From the NCBI GenBank assembly GCA_002105175.1, contig MCGE01000007.1:1860001-1924000 (forward strand): DNA of 64,000 nucleotides. The letters are read 5' to 3'. Source of the stretch: Absidia repens. Its lineage: Eukaryota > Mucoromycota > Mucoromycetes > Mucorales > Cunninghamellaceae. The notes under the pieces are model-generated. The model worked only from the letters and a program-made list of their open reading frames with translations, was not told where the DNA came from and did no database searches. Shown here in pieces: positions 29,701 through 41,639 of this stretch. Within the stretch, counting starts at the first letter, position 1, and each line of letters starts with the position of its first letter. The translations under genes and the position numbers were made by a program.

Positions 29701-30480
29701 GTTTCAAATTCCGTCCACGTGAATTTATTTACACTCAAAAAGTTTTTTTTTTTTTTTGCGCTCTTTCTTTTCTTTTTCCTTCTTTTTTCTTCCTTAATTC
29801 TACACAATTGTGGCTTCTACTGGGTTAGATTAGTGTCAGGACTAGTTTAGAAGCGTTTTTGGCTCAGGGATTACAACACGCATGGGGAAGCCCTTTCATT
29901 TTGGATCTTGAATCCGAGGCACCATTGGTTGGCTTTTAAAGCCTTCATTAGCTTAGTGTAGTATTAGTTTGTCCATAGTTTGTATCTACATCTAAATAAA
30001 ATATGTCTCTTCTATCTGCTTCAATAAAAAATATCCCACAGGTCTTTCTCATTCCTTGTATAAGAGCTCTTTTTTTTTTTTTTTTTTACCATCATCCCTT
30101 TAGATTAGTGTTGAAGACTGTTATCGCAGCAATAAAAGATAACTATTTATAATATTTCTCATGTCTTGTACAGTGTATTAGATTCGTCTTTTTAAAGAAT
30201 TATCGACAGTTATTATGCTTTATTAAATTATATCCATTTATAGTCTTAATCATGTCTGTCTGCTTGTGCAAACGTCCCTTATGTCAATGTTGATAGTTGT
30301 TTACGCTTCAATAAAAACAACACACATTTATAACCATTTATAACCAATATCGCGTCTTGACTGCCTTGTACAGTATATCACCTTTTTACAATTATCTCTT
30401 TATATTAATGTTGAATATTTTTAGATCTCCCAATGGTCTCCTTGAGGCTATCTCCAATAGGCCTCTAGTAGTGTGCTTTT
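29701..30480 (+). repeat. R1 dispersed element, copy B
   Basis: Core 29701-30010 has TTCAAATTCCGTCCACGTGAA, a T/C tract, GATTAGTGTCAGGACTAG, GCATGGGGAAGCCCTTTC, CATAGTTTGTATCTACATC and AATAAA. Three further CAATAAAA blocks follow (near 30022, 30130 and 30308), each in a similar context to those in other copies. There is no coding capacity. Confidence 0.75.
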
Positions 30481-30692
30481 GATGTGTGTTGTTGGCGTGG
30501 GTTTCGCCTTGCGAATATTTCTTTGCACTATTTTATTGTTTCCATTGTGTTTTTACATTTTCTGGATTCTCTAGACTGCGATATTAAAGAAATGTTAGTC
30601 TATATTTTTAAACTTTTGGCTAGGAGTATGACTTGTTCCACATTATACTAGAAACGGGGGGGGGTGGGGAGTTAGCGGGATAGGTGTCTATG

Positions 30693-30728
<36 letters not shown>

Positions 30729-31389
30729 CACCATCTTTATATTAAAAGCTCAATGCGCAATCTCTGTGAGCTCACATATAGAAAGAGTTATTCACCCAAG
30801 TTTGCAAATAACCCCCAACCCCACCCCTACAACCAAAATACATGACGCCTAGGAGGACCAAAACCCTTCTCTCTTCGTCGGATTATGATATTTCACACCC
30901 AAAATCAATATTTTCTAGAAAAGTATTGTCGTTCCGGTGATTTATTGTTATTCCAGGTGTTGTTACTTTGGGCCCTTACTGTAAATGATGTGAAACATGT
31001 ATCTACTCCAGGCCACAGTGCAGTCTATGCGACCCCTTAAATGGAGGCATTTGGTTGGTGGGCTAGAGGCAGGCACAGGATGTCAAAACAATTTAAATAA
31101 GAGGAAGAAATTGATATTGGTCTAATAAACACAGGTTGTGAAAGGGTTAACTAGTCTACATATTATAACAGGTGGTATCAGTAGTCAGTCTTGAATAACA
31201 TGAGCGACGTACATGCTTTTGGATTTAATGTTCTGGCGTATTTTCGCCAAAATAGATCATTTTGTTGACGGTGTTTGAAATGAAATTTGCTGCTGCCTGA
31301 AACATTTTATTACCTTTCCCCCTTTTGTTTCGTTTTTTTTCTTTTTCTTTTTCTTTTTAATTGTTCACCCATCTACCTTTATACCAATC
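30481..31389. other. Intergenic with a 38-nt A-tract
   Basis: G-rich block (GGGGGGGGTGGGG) near 30656, then an A-run at about 30691-30726. The remainder up to the V-ATPase gene shows no supported gene; T/C-rich repeats at 31336-31360 lie just 5' of its start. Confidence 0.5.
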
Positions 31390-33658
31390 ATGCTGTCTAG
31401 TCAAGATATTTCTACTATTACTGCCGACACTACTACGCTTGATGAAGCTTGTCAACATGACTTGATTGAAACATTATCTTCGACTTACTCCGTCATTAGC
31501 CATTCCTATTTGGAAGAGTCTATTCAACTTATTAAAGAAACCGCTCTTCCTTGGCAGGTAATTAAGGAAGAAAAAGGAACGCGATCTGTTTTCTGTTGTT
31601 AAATGACTTCTTTTTTTTTAAACTTTCATATAGGAATATCAACAGAGTGGACTATTGACAGCAGATGAAGTTGCTATGATTCAACACGTGGAAAACGCAT
31701 CCCCTGAAGAAATTGATCTTATCATGAACGAAGTATGCGCTTTATTTTATTAATGGTTATAGCTTGTTTGTTTTTTCACTCATTTACTTTTTCGTTTTTA
31801 TTAGCATGGTGTTCATTACGCTGGCTTGTATTTGGATTTGATGGTCAATTTAGCTCGCGTTGATGCTGTTAAACGTGTTTTGGTGCTTATTCAAGACATG
31901 TTGGATGGTAAGGAAAAATCACAGCTTGTCGATGTCAATGATTTGTTCTTTTTACTGATTATTTTCATACTTATCCAGGTCACGAAGACGAACGCATTGC
32001 TCTTTTCCATCAAGCAAGTCAAGGAAATCCTAACTATCCTTTTACCCCTTTCCATAAGTATGATTCATTGAACTATTGAACAAGTCAAAACGCGACCTCT
32101 TTACTAGCATCATTATTATTTACACTCTTTCTTTCTTACTTTTAGGGCTTTATCTATCAATGACGAATTTATCGGTGTACAAGCTGGCAAAATTCTTGCC
32201 CTGTTAATCTGGTAAGTGGATCCCACTCCCCATTGATAATTGAACTAATATTATTTGCTTCTTCATAGCTCAACGGATCAAAGGGATGTTGATATTGAGG
32301 GTTTGTTCCGGTGGATGACCTTTCAATTACAAAGCACCAAGCCATATGTAGTTGATTTGAATGTCCAGATTCTCAACTGCCTCTTTCATATTCCTGCTTA
32401 TCGATTGATCTTTTGGAGAACGCTTCATGCAATGGATTCGTAGGTGTCTAATTTATTCTAATGCTCTTCAAAAACTGACATTATTCTTTTTTCTTAGATT
32501 GATTTCTGTCCTTCGACGTGGAAGTAGTGATCCTCAAAAAACATATCAAGTTTTGTTTGCTTTATGGCTATTGTCCTTCCAATCCACCATTGCTGCTCAT
32601 GTTAACAAGTAAGTGGTTGATCATATGAAAATAATATGGTCATACTCATTCCTATTCTCGTTTTTTTTTTTTTTTTTTGTGATAGAAAATACGATGTGAT
32701 TCCGACATTAATGGAGATCGCAAAATCTGCGGTGAAAGAAAAAGTGATTCGCATCACCATCGCCATCTTCAAGGTACAGTGACAAAGAGAAAAAGGAGAG
32801 GAGGAGGAAGCACGTACCAGCTAGAAAAAACGTGATATTGTTACTTACATCTCTTTTTTAGAATTTGATTGAAAGAGCACCGAAAAACAACTTGGCCGCA
32901 ATGCTAGTAGCTGATTTATTATCATTCGTGCAACATCTCAGTACACGAAAGTGGTCGGACCAAGAATTGATTGAAGATATTGCGTACATTCAACAAGAAC
33001 TACAAGAAAACTTCCAGAGTTTGACGCAAGTGAAAAAAAAAAAAAAGGAGGAGACCAGGGGTGATCAATGTGATTTTATGAATGAGATGGCTGACTACCT
33101 TTTATGTATTTTTTCTTTTTCTTGTTTCTTTTTTTTTTTTTTTGTTTCATTTGTAGGACCTTTGAGGTATATGCTTCCGAAGTTGAAACAGGAAAACTGG
33201 AATGGTCACCACCTCATCAATCAGAAACCTTTTGGAAACAGAATGCAGATAAATTGAACGACCATGATCACCAGCTATTAAAGTAAGTATAATTGATGAC
33301 TGCTAGCACATGTAACTGCTATACATTAATATTTTTTTTTATTTTTTCTCTTTTAGGCAACTTGCTCGCTTATTGAATGTGACTCTTCAAAGCTCAGTCC
33401 TTGCAATTGCTTGCCATGACTTAGGTCAATATGTCAAATATGTATCAAAGGATGGGAAAAGGTACCTGCAAAAGAGGAAACGCCGTTTTCATCATATGCG
33501 TGATATTTATGTTACTTTTTTTTATGACATGATTATGTAGGCAATTGGAAAAGGTTGGGGCGAAACAAAAAATTATGGAATTGATGACCCATCAAGATCA
33601 ACAAGTTCGCTATCAAGCATTGACGGCCACTCAAAAATACTTTGCCATGGTGTCTTGA
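31390..33658 (+). CDS. VMA13: V-type ATPase V1 sector subunit H
   Basis: Exons join(31390..31557, 31634..31732, 31805..31907, 31979..32057, 32146..32211, 32269..32439, 32498..32608, 32686..32773, 32862..33025, 33157..33282, 33357..33461, 33541..33658); 1,398 nt, 465 residues. Subunit H bridges the V1 stalk and stator and is needed for ATPase activity and for silencing free V1. It is an all-helical HEAT/ARM-like protein. Recognisable stretches are TLMEIAKSAVKEKVIRI, IFKNLIERAPKNN, SETFWKQNADKLNDHD, LARLLN and LEKVGAKQKIMELMTHQD. Length fits yeast Vma13 (478). Intron 9 (33026-33156) must use a GC donor (GCAAGT) because the nearby GT gives an immediate stop; the other introns are GT-AG. AATAAA lies at about 33773. 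Confidence 0.96.
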
Positions 33659-34245
33659 TGTCTGATGAAGTATTTAGTTTAGTTTAGTTATTATTTGATA
33701 TTGTTTATACTTTTGGTATCATGCCTTATTTTCTATTATTATCATTGTTTATTTATTTTGTCGTTATTATGCAATAAAAAAGTGTCATTATGCTTTGTTG
33801 TGCGCATATCATGACCCTTCTCTCATATTTGGCGTGATGGAAAAGGTAAATATGTATACTGTGGGGTCTGTGCGACGATCACAACAAGGTGACGATGGGC
33901 ATTTAGTAGTTAGCATATTTGAGTGTGTGCCTGCGGGTAGGTGGATGGGTACCCTTCATCTATGTTTGCTTGGTAAAGAAGAAAAAAGGGATTTGAGACT
34001 GGGATGTAGAAGAGGAGGAATGGATTGAAGGGAAGGGAAGGGAAGGGGTGAAATGAACAAATATGGTTTCGAAGCTAGCGGTGTTTCCGATTTCTTTTCT
34101 GTCATCAACACATTCTCCTTATTGATATTAGTTATAGTATAAAATGAAGGATCTTTTATTTACTCTTTTTTCTTTTTTTTATCTCGCTTTTTTTTTTATC
34201 TTGCTTCTTTTTTTTATTTTTTTTCAATAAAAATAAAAAAAAAAC
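33659..34245. other. Intergenic between VMA13 and the serine-rich hypothetical
   Basis: Contains the VMA13 poly(A) signal and a GGGAAGGGAAGGGAAGG tract at 34030-34046. T-tracts at 34155-34225 lie just 5' of the next start. Confidence 0.5.
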
Positions 34246-35098
34246 ATGTTGCGACTCTATTCCATTATGCAATTGGGTCCCCTTTGGACAAGACCACCCA
34301 GTATTCCACCTGATTCCTTTTCAACTGACGACTCTACTGATGATGATAGTGATGATTCTATTCTTGGTAAGAAAAGAAAAAGTATCAGGAATTCGTAACG
34401 AACCTTACATGTATTGATTATTTTTTTGGGGCCATCCTCATTTTATAGAGGTACACCCTGTGGCTGTAGAAACGACGGATATTCAGGAACAGCACGAGGA
34501 ACCAATCATAACAGGATATAAAGCAAGTAATGAAGTTGATCAGGAATTATACCAACGCATTAGTGACCCAGTAGCGACCGAAGAAAACGAATCAACCTCA
34601 TCAACACCAGCAACAACCGCATTCTCTTCAACATTCTCATTATCAGCAGTATCTGATCCAGGAATTCCTATCCTTCCCGAGAACCATAATTTTGTGGCAA
34701 CAATGACACATGTAGAAGACCATGAGGAAGAAGAAAAAGAAATTTCTATACAGAATAACGATTATTATTACTATCAACCTCCTCCACATCATCATCAACG
34801 GCTTCACTTCAACCGCCCAGTACTTCAAAATTTGCAAATTCATCCACCTTATCAAGACGATCTGCCACCATTGACACATGGCCTAACTTGTATTATTGAA
34901 GAAGACCAAACGGAAATCAATGATTCGTCCATGATATCATCAATTGACTCCTTACCAAAAACCCCCACTTCGACGGTCTCTACTCCTCTTCGTCGTAAAC
35001 GCCCCGAAATCAAATTCAGTGAACGTCGCAAAAATATGGCCAAAAAATTAAAACGGGTATTTACTTCCAAGAGCTCCAAGCACAGAAACTCGACATGA
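34246..35098 (+). CDS. Hypothetical acidic, Ser/Thr-rich protein with a basic C-terminus
   Basis: Exons join(34246..34366, 34449..35098); 771 nt, 256 residues. I do not recognise it. The N-terminal part is acidic with DDSTDDDSDDS. The middle is low complexity (DHEEEEKE, YYYYQPPPHHHQ), and the C-terminus is strongly basic (RRKRPEIKFSERRKNMAKKLKRVF), suggesting nucleic-acid binding or a nuclear signal; STVSTPLRRKRPEIK contains TP, a possible proline-directed phosphosite. No domain, signal peptide or membrane helix is seen. The single intron has normal sites and restores frame (SILEVHPV). An in-frame ATG at codon 8 is an alternative start. Confidence 0.6.
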
Positions 35099-36849
35099 CC
35101 ATCATGAATATAAATCTTGGTGGTGAAGAAAAAAAAAAAGGGGGGATTCGATAGACGACTATACCGTGATTTGTGAACCTTGGATTTTTTTTATCCCCGC
35201 TCCAACTACCCTTCCCCTTGCATGAATCCTTGTATATCTTTTCTTTTTTATGTTTTTTGATTCACTATTCTTCATTCATATATATTTTTATATCATTTAT
35301 TCCAAAAAAAAAAAGGGGAATACCCTGAATAAAATCATTAAAGAAAAACCTTTTTTACCTTTGCGTCTTTTATTTTTGTTATTGTTATGTTGGTAGTGGG
35401 AATTTGGAGCTTACAATTGATTGAATTGATATGGGTTGCTGTTATTACAAGAATCAAAAAAAAAAAAAAAAAAAAAAAAATTATGTATGCATCACCATCA
35501 TCATCATCATGAATAAACAATGCACTTCTATTCCTGGTCATTACTAGGACGATCGCCCATTTTTTTGGCATTTTTGCTTTACCGACTTGCATATCATATT
35601 GGCAGGTAGAAATTAACTCCGCCCAGGAACCAAAGGATTGTACTATTATTATACTACTAGTGTAAAAAACTGGGCATGAACAAATCAATCCTTACGGTAC
35701 AAATCATGTTTTCATATACTCAGATAGTTATCCCCTCTCCCAACCCCCTCCCCCATTTTTTTTTTTTTTCGTTTCTTTTATTTCTTTGTAAAAGGGGATA
35801 TATCATAATCCCCGAATACACAAGGTTAACCTATTTTTTTTTTTTTTTGTAAATGGTCTATGGTTATATCAGGCCATCGTCGTCATCATTCATCGTTCAA
35901 AACAAGCTGCGCAGAAAAAATATGCAATTCATTTTCTAAATCAAGTCTTATATGGCAAGATTTTAGGGGAAATCATACCGACATTGTTTTAACGATCGAT
36001 CGACCGAAAAAGTAAAAGATAAAAATAAACAGGTATCGAATGAAAATGGTGATTTTTATTGTAAGTTTAAGATATAAAATATGACAAACAAGTCTTTTAT
36101 TCACTAAGGTATACTACACTATACTTGAAGCAAACAACTATACTAAGTTCTAAATGATGCCTAAAAAGCATTGTGCTTCGGTAATGGAGTTGACCAAAAG
36201 ATATATCGAATCTAGAATCACATCAGGGGGGGGGGGCGGTATCGATTATTATTATTTCTGGATAAACAATAAAGAACCGATCGATCCAAAAGTTTTACGA
36301 GACCAATCATGCAGATAGCCATTGAAGAAGAGAATGTCTCTATTTTTGTCGCCACAACCAAAACCACATGGTGCATCCACGGTCGTCCCCCCCCTTCCAA
36401 GTTGTCGTCGTTTTTTTTTTTCCAATCGCCCTATTAGCATTTGCCTCCCCCATCCACATCATCGTCGGTGAGAGAAGTTGTTTCTATCGTCAATATGGCT
36501 CGCCATCCCCTGATTCGTGTTGGTCAGAGGTAGTGTACCGTCTGTGCTTCGTGTCGGTTCGATCGAAAGTAATTGCTGTTCACAGAAGAAGAAAGAGTTG
36601 AAATGTTTTTGTTGCCACAGAATCGAAAGTGATCCAATCATATCCTTTTCACACACGGCTACATAAAAATCCAACGGGGTATTCGTTTCTCGGCCAAAAA
36701 TTATTGGTATATGCCAAGTGAGATCGTCCACCAGTAAGATACCTATTTCGCCAAAAAAAAAAAAAATTGGAGTGAATAAATCAATAGTATTTTTTTGTTG
36801 GGGGGGAGGCAGGAGAGGGAGACTTACAATGACTAACAAAGCATTACTA
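35099..36849. other. Intergenic, with possible extra 3' exons of the minus-strand membrane protein
   Basis: 35099-36050 shows only T/A-tracts and the 3' flank of the hypothetical gene. TTTTTATT at about 36053-36060 is a minus-strand poly(A) signal, nearly 800 nt beyond the stop codon of the membrane protein. Between them lie minus-strand frames at 36459-36740 and 36252-36440 that could be spliced exons; see findings. Confidence 0.45.
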
Positions 36850-38040
36850 TCAAGATCGTCTATATCTATCCAAGGATAACTGATCCGCTGATCGTCGGCG
36901 TCGATTCGGTGGTAATGAAAACAAAGGAGGGGCACTTGGTGAATACGCTGGTGGCGGTAAGTCAGGCGTTGAAGAAAGTTGAGGGGAGGATATGTCGCCC
37001 AGCATCTGTGTTTCGTCTGTTGATTTTGAATGTGAAGAGGGTATAACACTTGCTGTTGAAGGTGACGGCGATGATGTAGATAAGGATGATGGATGACGAT
37101 GATGGCAGTTTGATGAGGATGGCTGTAAATCAACATTAGTGCAAGAAACCGTTGCCGGAGTAGATGGTGCATTCATTTCAAGTTCCTTTGTTGATGGTGC
37201 TGAAGGAAGAGGAGGAGCTGTTGACGATAATGGTGGAGAATTTGGTGCCAATTGTTGTGATAATGTTGATAGCATACGTCGTTCACGCAAATGGGTCGGT
37301 AATATGGTCGGTTCTAAAGGTGCTGATGGTACAACGGATGGCATTACATTAGCAGAGAAATCCCGATTGTCTGGAGGGGATAATGGTGACAATGGTTGTA
37401 AATGATGGTGGTGTGACGCATAGGTTGCTGTTGATAAGTTCGACTGTTGCCGTTGATGACCGCCATTATAATCTGTCCCAGTTCCGCCTTCATTTCCCCG
37501 TAAATCAGATGAGGATAATTCTTGACACAGTCGTAAAGCTTTGGTTCGTCGTCGTTTGGCTCGTAGTCGAAAAAATACAAAAGCCCCTGCAATGATTGCT
37601 GCTATAGCGATACCTCCAACCACCGTAGGAATACTAATCATTCGTTTGAGCGCAGAATCGTCCTGGTCCCCCTTGGCTTGTATGTCTTCATCGTTGGGAT
37701 CCACCTCACCATCGCCATTGTTGGGATCAGCATTGGTTGCTGTACCGGTAGATCCTCCACTTCCAAGTTCGTTATACGTTTGGCCGCCAGTCGTTTGAAT
37801 GATGATAATGGTTGTCACAGTTGGTCCGCCTTTCACCCTGGTCTTCACTGGTGTGGGCTCATCACCATCTTCGTCAGTACTGTCTTGCACTTCGGATGCA
37901 TCTATATCCGTGAAATCGGTATAGTCTTCCCGGCGAAAGAGTGTGTCAATAGAATGTCGATATGTGTTGTCCAAAGAATGCACCAAATTCAAAAGAAATA
38001 AAAACAACAGAACAGCTGGTAAAGGTATGGATCTCATCAT
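36850..38040 (-). CDS. Single-pass type I membrane protein with a long proline/serine-rich cytosolic tail
   Basis: One open frame of 396 residues. MMRSIPLPAVLLFLFLLNLVHS is a signal peptide, and the short acidic, Thr/Gly-rich luminal part (about 23-130) has few glycosylation sites. A transmembrane helix near 138-158 (VVGGIAIAAIIAGAFVFFRL) is followed by the stop-transfer RAKRRR. The tail is rich in Ser, Pro, His and Gln and contains DLPPPAYSP, a PPxY motif that could bind Nedd4/Rsp5 WW domains. The layout resembles fungal cell-surface sensors of the Wsc/Mid2 type, but there is no WSC domain, so I give no name. The C-terminus is uncertain: a second frame overlaps the last 300 nt and may be joined by splicing. 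Confidence 0.65.
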   Translation of the reverse strand: MMRSIPLPAVLLFLFLLNLVHSLDNTYRHSIDTLFRREDYTDFTDIDASEVQDSTDEDGDEPTPVKTRVKGGPTVTTIIIIQTTGGQTYNELGSGGSTGTATNADPNNGDGEVDPNDEDIQAKGDQDDSALKRMISIPTVVGGIAIAAIIAGAFVFFRLRAKRRRTKALRLCQELSSSDLRGNEGGTGTDYNGGHQRQQSNLSTATYASHHHHLQPLSPLSPPDNRDFSANVMPSVVPSAPLEPTILPTHLRERRMLSTLSQQLAPNSPPLSSTAPPLPSAPSTKELEMNAPSTPATVSCTNVDLQPSSSNCHHRHPSSLSTSSPSPSTASVIPSSHSKSTDETQMLGDISSPQLSSTPDLPPPAYSPSAPPLFSLPPNRRRRSADQLSLDRYRRS

Positions 38041-39617
38041 TGTAATATAAATTGAATAATTGATCCCGAGTGGCGAATATGAAGTAAATAAAAGTATTGA
38101 AGAAAATGTGCAGCAATAATTTTACGAAAGAAAAAAGCAGTAAAAAGAGAAAAAAGAAACAAAGAGGAACTAGTCCAGTTCCACAGCAAGATCTTTTTCA
38201 AATCCAGCATTTCCCAAATTGGAATTTTTTGAAGGCTTTTCTTACATCTGTACTGTCCTTTATTTCAACTTCTCAAAAGTTTTTATTAAAACTGTAACTG
38301 TCTTTAATCGATTTGGACTGATATAAAATTGCATTTGTTACCCGATTATCACAAAGTAAAATACCATAAAAGTTATCGTGTATAATTGATACATACAAAT
38401 GGTTACAAAATGATCTGAAATAGATTTTAAGGTTGAAACAAAAAATTTCCATTGTCAATAAGACATTGATGCAAGTGTCCCAGATTTCTTTCATTATCGA
38501 TGGATAATGAAAGTCCGGTAATTACCGATAACTGCCCCCGCTGAATGGCCGCTGAATGGGATAGGACTCGGGACAGCCCTAAATTCTAAAAAAGATTTGC
38601 GGGATTTAAACATTCTAGCTGTTTTTTGGGGGTCAGTTTTCTGTTAGGAACATAATCTAACACATGAGTCCCACAGTATTGGTTTATTATGACAGTTATT
38701 TCTTATGCATCCATCACTAACTATTTTTATGGAAAACCACTTCTACCTCCCTTTTTTATTACTATTTTGGAGTTCTGTAAAGGCAACATTGAAATTGCTG
38801 TTCCTAGAAGCGCGAGACCTGTAGGCTCAGAATTCTTTGTTTTTCTTTTCTCCTACACACACGCACGCTTTCTTTTTCTACTCATATGTACGTCCAATAC
38901 ACGAGTCGTTGAGGACATCGGCTAGACCCCGAGGATATGCCCACCAAAGTTTGAAATGACACAGTAGCCCAATAAAAAGCTATTACGAGAGTGGGAATGG
39001 GGAACTATGCACATACACGCCTGTTTTTTCTATATGCACATATATATCATGTAAGAATAGCAATTATGAAATAGATGAAATATTCTAAGCAGTTCTACAG
39101 TTTCTGTTTACTGCGAAATGCTGTGTTTTCAGACCCTGTCCTCGAATAATATCCTAGGCATTCTATCGACCGAATCAAATTGATACTTTTTTGTAATGTC
39201 AATATGTACATTAGACTTTAAGCAATGACAGCATTTTTTTTTCTCTCAATGTAGAAGGCGCCACACATCATCACTATTGTCTATTTATCACTGAAGTTGA
39301 CGTTGAATAGCATCGGTTTTTGTTTGTTTTGTTTAATGATACCACGTGTACTTTGTTTTTCTTAATTACGCCACAAATTAAAAATAATGGAAGGAGTGAT
39401 TTCCGGGTTCCAGAGAATATGAAAGCGGCGGAGGAGCAGAAGGACCATAGTGAATCACACTGTGGAATGACGGTGGTTTCAGTCGAAATGAGAAAACCAT
39501 AATGTTGATGATGTTGAATGATTTTGATTGATGTATAACGAAAAAGAAGCCAAAAAATGGTAACAGCAGTAATAAAAAAAAATCGTCAATCCATCCTCAG
39601 AGTGAGCCCAGATAATA
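38041..39617. other. Intergenic; two adjacent palindromes, otherwise nothing coding
   Basis: The right half of the promoter of the minus-strand membrane protein is here. At 38488-38527 there are two perfect inverted repeats; see the next entry. A block at 38935-38965 resembles the right end of R1 copy H (GCCCACCAAAGT...GAAATGAC), so a fragment of that family may lie here. Confidence 0.5.
38488..38527. repeat. Two adjacent perfect inverted repeats
   Basis: CTTTCATTATC, a GATG loop and GATAATGAAAG form an 11-bp stem (38488-38513). Three nucleotides on, CGGTAATTACCG (38516-38527) is a 12-bp palindrome. Function unknown. Confidence 0.8.
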
Positions 39618-40600
39618 CTTCAAACACCGCCCACGTGAAATATTTATTGTCTTTCTCCCGCCGTTTTTATTTTTTCAGCTCTCTTTCTTTTTGATTATGT
39701 TTTTTCCATTCATTTTTCTTCCATTCAACTTCTATGGCGATATGTTGGACTTAGGTTAGTGTCAGGACTAGTTTAGAGGCATTTTCAGATCAGGGATTAC
39801 AAGATGCATGGAGAAACCCTTTCATTTTGGATTCAGGATCTGAGTGCACCATTAGTTGGCTTTTTGGCGCCTTCATTTGCTTAGTTTAGTGTTGGTTTGT
39901 CGTAATCTGCATATATATATATGAATAAAATGTATCTATTTTTATTTGCTTCAATGACAAATGACCCATTAGTCTCTTTCATGTTTACTACAAGAGATCC
40001 TTTCTTTGATTAATGTTGACTGTTGTTGTGTATCCATAACATATGTCCCTTGCGTCTTCCTCCCTCATGACATTTACTTTACTGTACAATTTATTATATC
40101 CCTTTTCACATCCACCCTCTTAATTAGGGTTGACAATTCTTCAGCACTCCTGAGAGTCTCACTCAATGGTACCTTCATCAGATCCCTTGTTATTATAAAC
40201 TCCACGCTCTTTATTTAGCGTCTACCATATTCCTTAAAATAAAATAAACTTTTTTATCGTCCATATTCTGGCCCAATATATAATGAGCAAAACCGTTATT
40301 GTGATTATTCCATGAGCATCCTAACCGAACCAACGTTTCTAGTTTATATATTATAGTTGATTTCCATCCCTAGAGACCTAGTGACTGTTAGCTGTTCTAC
40401 TTCACTAATACAATACCTGACTCTATTCTCGTTCTATCATTTATACTAATTAACCTCGGCCTTGCTGTGAGGGTAGTTATTACTAGAAGATATTACACCG
40501 TCCATTAGATTGGTCATACTGTATGTATCCAGTTCATTATTTTTATTGCGTTTGGTATGATGTAAACGGGCATAAAACTCCCTCAAACGATCGCCAATTG
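39618..40600 (+). repeat. R1 dispersed element, copy C
   Basis: Core 39618-39940: CACCGCCCACGTGAAATATT, a T/C tract, GGTTAGTGTCAGGACTAG, GATGCATGGAGAAACCCTTT and GAATAAAATG. Its box and tract are nearly identical to copy D. The tail to about 40600 contains the CATTAGATTGG and GTATCCAGTTCATTATTTTT blocks shared with copies A, E and H. It is non-coding. Confidence 0.7.
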
Positions 40601-41009
40601 AGCCTCAATTACTCTCCACCAAGTATTGAATGATGATGGTATTAAAACCCAACCTGTTTTTTCCGCGCCCACAAAACGCTGAGTAAGGGGTAGTACCCAA
40701 TTCACTCTTCATTAAATTGAAAAACAGAGGGCGCGCCCAATCTCAAAACCAGCACTCACTCTCACCTCCTCCCCTCCTCTCCCTCATCCTGATACCCAGT
40801 AGAACTTTTTTATTTTTTATGTGAAAGGCCTATATCCCACAGCCTTTTTTATATTTTGAATTTGGGAGTGCAAACTGGAACCCAATCCTGAAGAAAATGG
40901 CCCAAAACAAAAGAAAAAAAGTGGCTGGGCTCCCCGACAATCGCGCCAAGGGAGACAGCTGAATTGCCAAAACTATTGTCATCACCACCGGTAGGGCGCC
41001 CGACATCAT

Positions 41010-41013
41010 ATAC

Positions 41014-41054
<41 letters not shown>

Positions 41055-41085
41055 TATATATACATACACACACATATATATATCA
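41010..41085. repeat. (CATACA)n / (CACATATATA) microsatellite
   Basis: About seven tandem TACACA/CATACA units followed by CACACATATATATA repeats, roughly 100 nt 3' of the eL22 stop codon on the minus strand. Confidence 0.9.
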
Positions 41086-41182
41086 TGAAATAAAAACTAG
41101 ATAAATCAAACAAAAAATCGCAAAATTTTATTGAAGTAATAGACTGTGTACTATACTAATAAGGCATAAAAGGATCAAATGT

Positions 41183-41639
41183 TTATTCTTCGTCAGCTTC
41201 TTCTTCATCGTTGGCAATGTTGAAGTAACGGAGTTCGAAGGTTTGCTTGTCAGTGGCAATGACACGGAGCCAGTCACGGATTTGGTTCTTCTTCAAGAAC
41301 TTCTTGGTCAAGTACTTGAGGTAACGCTTGGAGAAAGCGATGTTAGCAACAACGACAATCTTGTTATCGGCACGAGTGATGGTAACAGATTCACCCAAGT
41401 TGTTGGTACGGCCATCAACCTTGACACGATCGTGGAGGTACTTTTCCTATTAGAGTAACGAGCAGGAGACACATCAATACATGTAAGACAAGCCTTTTTT
41501 TTTGGAGGGCAAGTTGTAAAATAAATAACTAGGCACTTACGAAGGCAGCAACGTCAAAGATCTTGTCGTTGGCAGGAGCAGAGCAGTCGATGACGAACTT
41601 GGACTTCTTGACGGCGGTGGTGGACTTGACGGGAGCCAT
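41183..41639 (-). CDS. RPL22: 60S ribosomal protein eL22
   Basis: Exons complement(41183..41446, 41541..41639); 363 nt, 120 residues. Structural protein of the large subunit near the exit tunnel. [52 protein letters not shown] and RDWLRVIA are diagnostic, and the C-terminus is the usual acidic EEEADEE. The intron falls between Phe33 and Glu34. The start in MAPVKST is the only sensible one. Frequent codons look biased as for a highly expressed gene (many AAG, GTC, TTG). Confidence 0.98.

Noticed and set aside
36459..37172. Long minus-strand frame of 237 codons overlapping the membrane protein
   Set aside because: Its first two thirds are a shadow of the tail in another frame (His/Gln/Tyr-rich). 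Only its last third is kept as a finding.
41008..41085. CATACA array as a CRISPR-like or telomeric repeat
   Set aside because: A simple microsatellite without spacers and unlike fungal telomere units.
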